DNA from: CAZPHU01 sp964586285
Lineage (GTDB): Bacteria > Fibrobacterota > Chitinivibrionia > Chitinivibrionales > CAYFVL01
Assembly: GCA_964586285.1 (NCBI GenBank)
Contig: CAZPHU010000004.1
Location: 1-64,000 of the forward strand
Direction: 5' to 3'
Length of the DNA: 64,000 nucleotides
Shown here piece by piece: positions 8,773 to 15,880 of the stretch (position 1 is its first letter; each line of letters begins with the position of its first letter). A program made the translations under genes and the position numbers. The notes under the pieces were generated by a model. That model was given only the letters and a program-made list of their open reading frames with translations. It ran no database searches and was not told the DNA's origin.

Positions 8773-11547
8773 ATGAAATCGAAAATCTTTTTTTTGGCCT
8801 TAGCTATCTGCCTGTGCATAGTCATAGGTTGCACGAAAAAAAACGATCGGTCGGCGGCAACGGTTGTCAGGGTAAAAGGAGAGGTAACCGTCGCGAACCG
8901 GGACATATCCGGCCGAGAACCGGTTAGCCGGGAGATGTCGGTACCCAGAGGCAGTATTATATCTACATCGGATTCCTCCAATGCTCTTGTCGTGTTCGGG
9001 AAAAACGACACTATTCACCTGGATCAAAACACCGCCCTTCACCTGGTGGACTCACCAAACTCGAGCAACTCCTCCCGCGGCCTACTCGCCCATATTTTGT
9101 TTGGACGAGTCTACCTCAGCTGTCGGCTTTCGAAGGCGCTTACTTGCTCGTTGTACACATCACACGCACGGCTCAGCGTCCGTCAGGCGCGCGTTGCCGT
9201 GGAGTACTATCCCGATCACGGTATTACAATCGCAAAAGTCATAACCGGTGAACAGGTCCGTATCCTTACCGACCAAAATTCCCGAGATATCAGATCTTGC
9301 AGAAAGGTTCTGTCACGTTCGGATGGTAGTATAACACGAAGCGTTTCGCTCTCCGATAAGGACATTGTCGGTCTCGAACAGTGGATCGGCACAACCATAA
9401 TCGATCCGTTACTCGCAGGTACCGGATGCGGCAGTTCTATAACGGCAAGGGTAAACAAACCGCCGGTTTTCGTTGGTGTACCACTTAGTCGGACCGTACT
9501 CGACAGGGATTTTTCGGATAAATTGACCGCCGTAGATCCCGAGAACTCCCGAGTACTCTACAGGCTTCTGGAAGCTCCGAAAGGAATGTCGATAGATTCG
9601 ATCACGGGAGCCCTTTCCTACCGCCCCAAAAAATCGGGAACCTATCCGATCCATGTTCGTGCGGAAGACAGTGAAAACAATTCCGTAGATCTTAAATACG
9701 ATCTAACCGTCACCGGTGTAGTTACCGCTATTCTTCAGGTACCTGAAATCGTTTCTCCCGGCGATTCGGTTCATATCAGCGCTTACAGATCATTAAACGA
9801 AGAGGGCACCCGTAAAAACCTTCTTTATCGTTTTGATACCGATGGGGACGGGAAATGGGACGGTCCTTTCTCCGCCGCCGCTTACGCTGTAAAGGTGTTT
9901 GAGAATGAAGGCAGCAAGACCCTCAGAGTTGAAGTAAAAAGCACATCCGGTAAAACCGACCAGGCTTCACGCCGGATCAGAATAGACGCTCCTCCCCGGG
10001 CCATACTCACCTGCACACCGCCGGCCGCGGTGAACGGTACGGAATTCCTTCTCGACGCCTCCCAATCCCTGGATTCGTCTAAAGAAAAACTTAAGATCCG
10101 ATGGGATCTTAACGGAGACAAAACATGGGATTTCCCCGAAAACGGCGGGTATGATCAAACGTTCAAGCTCAATCATACATTCGACACCCCCGGCATACAC
10201 AGGGTGATTGTCGAGGTGCAAAATTCTTCCGGATTAACCGATACGGCAACTTACACGGTTTCCCTTTACGACCCAACCCGTATCACCGAAATCCAAATGC
10301 CCGATACCGTGGCGATACAGGACAGTTTCCTGATCAACTGCATCACCGCCGCCGATTCGGGAATCCAACCTATTGAATTTGCCTGGGATACTGACGGCGA
10401 TTCGATCTACGAGTATTCATCATCCAAAAATCGTCTCAAACATGTTTATACACAAAGCGGAATATATGAAATAGGTTGCAGGGTAAGAGACGACAAGGGC
10501 GGACAAGCGGTAAAAAAACGCAGTATAGTTGTGCTCAACCGTATGGGGGCGCCCGATGCGGGCGGACCTTACAAGGCGTTTATCAACGACACCATAATTC
10601 TTCGCGGCTCAGGCTCCGACCCGGACAACAAAATAACAGCATACCTTTGGGATTTGGACAATGACGGGAAAGCGGAGCATCGTAACACCGAGTCTTCCGA
10701 GCTGCCCTGGGTATTTAAGACCCGCTCGACATTCACGATTCGTTTCGGCATTCAAACCGACGACAGCGCGGTTGTCTGGGATGATGCCCAGGTAGATATT
10801 CAAAACCGCCCACCCCGGGCAAAAGCCGGCGATCCGATTGTAAGCAGACCGGGCAGGAAGGTAACACTGAAAGGGCAAGGCTACGATCCCGATCGAAACA
10901 TTGTTAAATACAGCTGGGATTTTGATACAGACGGTAAATGGGATTTTGAATCTCCCCAAACCGGGACAACTACCCATAGATTTGATGAATACTCTACCGC
11001 TGTTTTTCGAGTTACCGACAGCGACGGGGCGCAAAGTTACGACACAACCAAAATCGTGATTTGTCCCGACGGCATGAAAACGATCGAAGATGGTGCCTAT
11101 TGTGTGGATACATACGAGTGGCCAAATAAAAAAGGTGTGCTTCCCATGCGCAATATTTCATGGGAAAAGGCCCGCAAATTATGTAGGGATGCAGGCAAAA
11201 GGCTATGCACATCGACGGAGTGGAAGCATGCATGCAGGGGCGGAAGAAACAAAAACTCCTTCCCCTACGGGAAACATTACCAGCCGCTCAAATGTAATAC
11301 TCTGGGAAATAAGAAGGTAGATAACGAGGCCGCCAAATCCGGCCTTTTCCCCGAGTGTAACAACCGCTATGGACTCTGGGATATGAGCGGCAACGTCGCG
11401 GAGTGGACCGCCGAGGGTTCGGGTGCGCTTCGTAATGTATACGGCGGATGGTGGCAGGATGATCAGCAGCGTGCCAAATGTGAATCCTTCATACCGCTTG
11501 AATCGAACAAAGATTATCTATACGTGGGTTTCCGCTGTTGTAAATAA
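8773..11547 (+). CDS. Lipoprotein with FecR-like, cadherin-like, five PKD-like and FGE-like domains
   Basis: 924 residues from the ATG at 8773; an in-frame TTG lies 30 bases upstream, but the ATG gives a clean lipoprotein signal peptide with lipobox IVIGC (Cys about residue 19). A FecR-like sheet follows (about 35-200: RVKGEVTV, VPRGSIIST). A cadherin/PIG-like Ig domain spans about 230-318, with the typical PKGMSIDSITGALSYRP. About five PKD-like repeats span 320-764, several with DTDGDGKWD loops that resemble Ca-binding turns. A FGE-sulfatase-like domain (765-924) has CTSTEWKHACRGG, YGLWDMSGNVAEW and a terminal VGFRCCK. It should be anchored in the outer membrane and exposed. It shares the FGE-like head type with the two preceding collagen-like proteins. 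Ligand unknown. Confidence 0.87.
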   Translation: MKSKIFFLALAICLCIVIGCTKKNDRSAATVVRVKGEVTVANRDISGREPVSREMSVPRGSIISTSDSSNALVVFGKNDTIHLDQNTALHLVDSPNSSNSSRGLLAHILFGRVYLSCRLSKALTCSLYTSHARLSVRQARVAVEYYPDHGITIAKVITGEQVRILTDQNSRDIRSCRKVLSRSDGSITRSVSLSDKDIVGLEQWIGTTIIDPLLAGTGCGSSITARVNKPPVFVGVPLSRTVLDRDFSDKLTAVDPENSRVLYRLLEAPKGMSIDSITGALSYRPKKSGTYPIHVRAEDSENNSVDLKYDLTVTGVVTAILQVPEIVSPGDSVHISAYRSLNEEGTRKNLLYRFDTDGDGKWDGPFSAAAYAVKVFENEGSKTLRVEVKSTSGKTDQASRRIRIDAPPRAILTCTPPAAVNGTEFLLDASQSLDSSKEKLKIRWDLNGDKTWDFPENGGYDQTFKLNHTFDTPGIHRVIVEVQNSSGLTDTATYTVSLYDPTRITEIQMPDTVAIQDSFLINCITAADSGIQPIEFAWDTDGDSIYEYSSSKNRLKHVYTQSGIYEIGCRVRDDKGGQAVKKRSIVVLNRMGAPDAGGPYKAFINDTIILRGSGSDPDNKITAYLWDLDNDGKAEHRNTESSELPWVFKTRSTFTIRFGIQTDDSAVVWDDAQVDIQNRPPRAKAGDPIVSRPGRKVTLKGQGYDPDRNIVKYSWDFDTDGKWDFESPQTGTTTHRFDEYSTAVFRVTDSDGAQSYDTTKIVICPDGMKTIEDGAYCVDTYEWPNKKGVLPMRNISWEKARKLCRDAGKRLCTSTEWKHACRGGRNKNSFPYGKHYQPLKCNTLGNKKVDNEAAKSGLFPECNNRYGLWDMSGNVAEWTAEGSGALRNVYGGWWQDDQQRAKCESFIPLESNKDYLYVGFRCCK

Positions 11548-11559
11548 AGAAGAAAAACG

Positions 11560-11604
11560 AAAACCGACGTGATTTTACTTATTTTGGAGCTGTCGGTTTT
11601 AATT
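11560..11604 (+). terminator. Probable intrinsic terminator
   Basis: Stem AAAACCGAC/GTCGGTTTT with a 23-base loop and a short T-run, 12 bases after the lipoprotein stop codon. The large loop makes it a moderate candidate. Confidence 0.55.
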
Positions 11605-11685
11605 GACAGCAATTTTCGAATTTCGGCAATGAATTATTGTATTTTATCCTGCGCTCACCGTTAACCAACAACAAAGGATGTTTTT

Positions 11686-11865
11686 ATGAACCTTACAACT
11701 GTAAAATCAATAGCTAAGCAGGCCGGTTTGAAAATCGGAAAGCTGAAAAAGGATGAGCTTATCCGCGCGATACAGAAGCAGGAAGGCAACTTCCCCTGTT
11801 TCGGTACGGCAAACGGCGAATGTGATCAGACCGAATGCATCTGGCGGGAAGACTGCCTGAAGTAA
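11686..11865 (+). CDS. Small SAP-domain protein (59 aa)
   Basis: The reading frame ATG-TAA gives a 59-residue protein. Its N-terminal half (TVKSIAKQAGLKIGKLKKDELIRAIQ) fits the SAP/Rho-N helix-extended-loop-helix nucleic-acid-binding motif. The C-terminal half carries four cysteines (PCFGTA, GECDQTEC, EDC), suggesting a metal site or disulfides. Proteins with this SAP plus CFGTA...WREDC layout are known in Deltaproteobacteria and relatives but are uncharacterised. An AAAGGATG ribosome binding site lies 8 bases upstream, and a strong terminator lies 27 bases downstream, so it is a monocistronic gene. Confidence 0.85.
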   Translation: MNLTTVKSIAKQAGLKIGKLKKDELIRAIQKQEGNFPCFGTANGECDQTECIWREDCLK

Positions 11866-11891
11866 GCGGATTTGCCGGGCGCACTAATAAA

Positions 11892-11928
11892 AAAGAAGGC
11901 GAACCTCGGTTCGCCTTCTTTAATTTTT
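11892..11928 (+). terminator. Bidirectional intrinsic terminator
   Basis: A 14-base perfect stem (AAAGAAGGCGAACC pairing with GGTTCGCCTTCTTT, positions 11892-11905 and 11908-11921) with T/A runs on both sides. It sits between the convergent SAP gene and the GH65 gene and can serve both strands. Confidence 0.9.
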
Positions 11929-11958
11929 GGATGTTTTCTCTTTTAACCCCGGCTGACT

Positions 11959-14346
11959 TTACCCGTTCTTATTAACCCCCAACATTACGGGGTTTTCTCC
12001 TTCGATATCAAGCCCTACACGGATATCAGAATCGGTAATTTCGAAACTGTACAGATGCCCGCCCATGCGTAATTTAAATGAGAGCCGTTTCCATTTTTTG
12101 GGAAGTGCCGGCTTTATGTCGATGTTCTTCCTGAAGTAGCTTACTCCGGCGAACACGCGGCTTACGATATTGATTGTTCCGGCCATGACACCGCAGTGAA
12201 TTCCTTCTTCGGTGGTCCCTCCCTGAGTGTCGTAGACATCACTTTCCAAGGCTTCCATAAACCACTGCCACATATCTTCTTGTCCGCTCATCTGCTTGGC
12301 AATCGAAGCATGGACTACTTTACTAAGAGTCGAGCCGTGTGAGGTCCGTTGAACATAGAACTCGTACATTTTCTGAAGAAATTCTTTACGATTCTTTATG
12401 ATATATCCAAGCTGACCCAATATTCGAATGATTTCGTCGTGTGTTAGAACGTAGAACAACATCAGGGCATCGGCCTGTTTTGCTACTTTGTACTTGTCGG
12501 GAGAATCACCCTCGGATTTGAGGATACGATCCAGGCGGTGGATGTTTTTATACTTCTTGCGGTAATGATCCCAGTCGAGTTCGATAAGATCCATGTAGCC
12601 TTCGAATTGACTGATGATTCCTTCTTTGGTAATCGGCACATACATTCGTCTGGTGATATGTCTCCAGTGATCCATTTCCTCCATGCCGAAACGAATACGT
12701 GTGGAAAGCTCATTGAGAACATCCTCGGGAAGCTCCGCAACGATATCGATGGCTTTCTCAAGAAGCCACACCACCATCACGTTGGTGTAGGAATTGTCGT
12801 TTACCCCCCCCTCTTTGGAACCGGGGTATTTCTCATGAAACTCATCCGGCCCCATTATCCCCCGAATGTGGAATCGATCTTCTTCTTTGTCGTATTCGGA
12901 AATGCTTGCCCAAAAACGTGCGATCTCAAGCATCATTTCTGCGCCGTAAAGATGGAGAAATTCGTTATCCCCTGTATAGTGATAGTATTCCCATATGTTA
13001 TAAAAAATTGCTATACTGACATGACGTTGACGGGAGCTGAGATCGGGGTCCCAATTGCCCGACACCGGATTAAAATGAATTATTTGAGTCTCCTCCTGCC
13101 CCTCATCAGCCGACTGCCAGGGAAACATCGCACCTTCATAACCATATTCACGAGCGTAATTTCGAGCCGAATCCAGACGTCTGTAACGATACATCAGGCC
13201 GGCACGCGCAATCTCGGGAAAACGCTGGTAGTAAAAAGGCATCACAAAGAGACTGTCCCAGAAAATATGACCCCTGTAAGCCTCACCATGCAAACCTCGA
13301 GCAGGCATTCCGGCATCAATATGAACGTTGTGCGGAGAGGCGGTACTTAAGAGGTGATAAATATGCAATCTTAGAACACGCTGCGAGAACGGGTCTCCCT
13401 CTACACGAACATCGGCAATTTCCCACAATTTGTGCCATTCGTCACTGTGACGCTGGAGAAGTTCATCGAAACTCTCGATTCGTGCAAGCATCGCACGAGC
13501 CGAATCTACCGGACTGGCCGAATTCTCATCCCTGGAAGAAGATATGCTGACCAGCTTCTCCAGCGTATATGTTTTTCCCTGATGTACCTTAAATTGAATG
13601 TGCTCTGCAATTAGCCCGTCTTCCTGTTCCACCTTTCGGTTGACATCGGCAGCGGCATCGTCGACAAAAAGCGTATTGGCCATACACATCACGATCTGAT
13701 TGCGGGACTGGCAGGTTTCCACGTGAAGATAAAGATCTCCCTCAACGGTCACGGCCTCCTCTATCGGGGTTAGATGTTTGTTACTGAGATTGCGGTATCG
13801 GGCTACACCATTGTTATCAACAGTACCGTCCAGGCACGAGCGGATCGTGATTTCGCCCTCGTAATTCTCGGGCACGATAATGAAACGAATCGCACCGTAA
13901 TGGGGATTTTCCATGCTCGCGAAACGATGCGAGCGGACAAGAGTTATACGCCCGTGCTTATCTTTTACACGGATTTGGCGACTCATTATGGCGTCGCGCA
14001 GGTTCAGATCCTGTTTGTAATCCAGGATCTGCTGCTTTAGCGGGCTCTCAAACTCACCATCGCCAATCTTATACTCAATCAGTAACCAGTTAGGACAATT
14101 TACGAAATCATCGTTGAAGATTTCCTTGCCGTGAACAGTACTTGCAAGTCGGTTATAAAGACCTGCCAGATACGTCCCCGGGTAATGAATTTCCGACGCT
14201 CTCTCTCCTTCAAAGCAGCCACGGGTACCGAAGTAGCCGTTTCCAACCGTACAGAGAGTTTCCCGCAATTTTTCTTTTTCCGGTTGAAATCCCTGATAGG
14301 TGAGGTGCCATTCTTCGTCTCGTGCCGACTGCGAAAAGTGATTCAT
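11959..14346 (-). CDS. Glycoside hydrolase family 65 disaccharide phosphorylase
   Basis: 795 residues, the normal length for GH65 (maltose, trehalose, kojibiose and nigerose phosphorylases), which invert alpha-glucosides with phosphate to give beta-glucose-1-phosphate. The N-terminal domain begins with GFQPEKEKLRETLCTVGNGYFGTRG, the family's opening motif. The catalytic acid Glu lies in GPDEFHEKYPG near residue 498. Phosphate-site Ser/Thr motifs (HGSTLSKVVHA) and the all-beta C-terminal cap are present. AGGAG lies 8 bases before the ATG. It follows the HAD phosphatase gene by 30 bases on the same strand, so the two probably share an operon. A trehalose or kojibiose substrate fits that partner but is inference. 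No signal peptide: cytoplasmic. Confidence 0.93.
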   Translation of the reverse strand: MNHFSQSARDEEWHLTYQGFQPEKEKLRETLCTVGNGYFGTRGCFEGERASEIHYPGTYLAGLYNRLASTVHGKEIFNDDFVNCPNWLLIEYKIGDGEFESPLKQQILDYKQDLNLRDAIMSRQIRVKDKHGRITLVRSHRFASMENPHYGAIRFIIVPENYEGEITIRSCLDGTVDNNGVARYRNLSNKHLTPIEEAVTVEGDLYLHVETCQSRNQIVMCMANTLFVDDAAADVNRKVEQEDGLIAEHIQFKVHQGKTYTLEKLVSISSSRDENSASPVDSARAMLARIESFDELLQRHSDEWHKLWEIADVRVEGDPFSQRVLRLHIYHLLSTASPHNVHIDAGMPARGLHGEAYRGHIFWDSLFVMPFYYQRFPEIARAGLMYRYRRLDSARNYAREYGYEGAMFPWQSADEGQEETQIIHFNPVSGNWDPDLSSRQRHVSIAIFYNIWEYYHYTGDNEFLHLYGAEMMLEIARFWASISEYDKEEDRFHIRGIMGPDEFHEKYPGSKEGGVNDNSYTNVMVVWLLEKAIDIVAELPEDVLNELSTRIRFGMEEMDHWRHITRRMYVPITKEGIISQFEGYMDLIELDWDHYRKKYKNIHRLDRILKSEGDSPDKYKVAKQADALMLFYVLTHDEIIRILGQLGYIIKNRKEFLQKMYEFYVQRTSHGSTLSKVVHASIAKQMSGQEDMWQWFMEALESDVYDTQGGTTEEGIHCGVMAGTINIVSRVFAGVSYFRKNIDIKPALPKKWKRLSFKLRMGGHLYSFEITDSDIRVGLDIEGENPVMLGVNKNG

Positions 14347-14376
14347 GAAGTCAACTCCTTGTATGATACTAAAGCT

Positions 14377-15618
14377 TCACTTCGTCAGTTCATGTAATAT
14401 GGTTACCAAAACATCCGGTTCGGTAACTATAAGAGCCTGTGGTTCCAATGCTTGTACCTTGCGACTCAGCGTTTGCTCGGTGGTCACAAAACAGGCGTGT
14501 GTATTGGTTTTGTTTTGCTTCTTCGCATAACCAAGCATCGGTACATCCGATGCCGTATCTCCACAAATAAGATTTGGACCCTCAGATACTAGCAAAGATA
14601 ATGCCTTATCCAAAAAGCCGACACCGTCCCCTTTGTCGAAATCTCTCAGACCGCTCGACTGATTATCTTTATCGCTTACGGTTAGCAGTATTTCGATGTC
14701 TTTTCCGGTATCTTCTATTCGAAAGTACTTGCCCTGGGGATCTAAATCTGAGACCAGATTTTGAATCAATTGTAAAAACGCAACCGATTCCTGCTGCGGA
14801 ATCGATTGGCTAATATCCTGACGTGCGATTGTGCTTTGACCGAATTTCTTTTGAAAGCCCGATCCTATTAGAGTGTACTTTTCGTATTCGGATTTCGCAA
14901 CCAGCGCACCGATCCGTTCGTTGAGCGTATCGAGCATCTGCTGTTGGTTTGGATCGATCGGGAAGTTGCCCCTTTTCCCATTTGGGGCATGGTATTCACG
15001 CCCCTTACTACCCGCGTAAATGAACAGTTCATCATCAGAGGTGCTTATATCTACCAATCCCCCATGAGCAAGCGGCGCGGAAGTCAGTACCACTGCATTT
15101 TCGCAGCGATCCCGGGCAAATCGGCTCAAAAACACGGCGTTGTATACCGATTGTATCGAAGAAAGGTAACGACCGCAATAGTTGTTAACGGTTCCGTCAC
15201 GATCTGTGATCAGGTTTCTAAATTTTAGATGCTTCCATTTTTCCACACCTATTGTGACCTGGGTATCAAAATCATCATGAGCCGATCGGAAGTAATCATA
15301 AAGAGCATCCTCACCCCGGCTAAGGAAAATCAGATCTCTTTCCAACTCGTTTGTTTCGTAGCCGATTTCTAAATCTATCGAACGCTCTTTATCCAGGGCT
15401 AATCTAATGGTTGAATCACCACTGTGTGGAATGGCTTTTAAAAGCTCCAGACTTTTCCGAAGAAACGCCAAATCAGATTCTTTGCATTCCTGGCTGTTAA
15501 GTACCTGTTTTACAAGGCGGCGTCTTACCGAGCACGTCGCACCCATCAAACTGTAGAACTGTTGCAAGGTCGTAATTTCATCAGGTGCATCGTATTGGTT
15601 CAATCCATTATTTTGCAC
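14377..15618 (-). CDS. HAD-superfamily phosphatase, trehalose-6-phosphate phosphatase-like
   Basis: 413 residues from a GTG with an AGGAG ribosome binding site 8 bases upstream. HAD motif I is ITDRDGTVNNY (nucleophile Asp near residue 136), and motif III/IV is ICGDTASDVPML near residue 365, which coordinates Mg2+. The large insert between them fits a C2-type cap as in trehalose-6-phosphate phosphatases. The first 130 residues are helical and match nothing I can name. It lies directly upstream of the GH65 phosphorylase, so a role in trehalose or related disaccharide turnover is likely. Other sugar-phosphate phosphatases remain possible. No glycosyltransferase (OtsA) gene is in the window. Confidence 0.75.
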   Translation of the reverse strand: MQNNGLNQYDAPDEITTLQQFYSLMGATCSVRRRLVKQVLNSQECKESDLAFLRKSLELLKAIPHSGDSTIRLALDKERSIDLEIGYETNELERDLIFLSRGEDALYDYFRSAHDDFDTQVTIGVEKWKHLKFRNLITDRDGTVNNYCGRYLSSIQSVYNAVFLSRFARDRCENAVVLTSAPLAHGGLVDISTSDDELFIYAGSKGREYHAPNGKRGNFPIDPNQQQMLDTLNERIGALVAKSEYEKYTLIGSGFQKKFGQSTIARQDISQSIPQQESVAFLQLIQNLVSDLDPQGKYFRIEDTGKDIEILLTVSDKDNQSSGLRDFDKGDGVGFLDKALSLLVSEGPNLICGDTASDVPMLGYAKKQNKTNTHACFVTTEQTLSRKVQALEPQALIVTEPDVLVTILHELTK

Positions 15619-15710
15619 GACTTGACTCCTGTCTCATAAGATTTACCCGTCCAACAAGCTTCTAACGACATCCGGCGGCTTTTGCCGGTTAATTGATCCG
15701 GGGAAAGGAT

Positions 15711-15821
15711 ATGAAGCATAACAAAATACACCAAATCCCCCCAAAAGCCAAAAAATGGCTCGAAAATAACAACCTGGGTAAAAAAACGGGGCCTGATACA
15801 CCACCAATACTCCAGATGTGA
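15711..15821 (+). CDS. Candidate small protein (36 aa)
   Basis: ATG to TGA encodes 36 residues, basic and rich in Lys, Asn and Pro (MKHNKIHQIPPKAKKWLENN at the start). The case rests on an excellent ribosome binding site, GGGGAAAGGAT, just upstream of the ATG, and a strong intrinsic terminator that begins at the stop codon. A transcription unit of the right size therefore exists even if the peptide is not conserved. It has no recognisable family. It could alternatively be the tail of a small RNA ending in this terminator. Confidence 0.5.
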   Translation: MKHNKIHQIPPKAKKWLENNNLGKKTGPDTPPILQM

Positions 15822-15852
15822 AAAAAGCATATGCCTTAGCATATGCTTTTTT
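15821..15852. terminator. Bidirectional intrinsic terminator
   Basis: Stem GCATATGC/GCATATGC with a 4-base loop, flanked by A6 on the left and T6 on the right, giving a functional U-run on either strand. It serves the minus-strand secreted-protein gene (stop at 15881) and the small plus-strand frame. Confidence 0.9.
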
Positions 15853-15880
15853 CTATTGGATATTGGATTACCCGGCAGTA

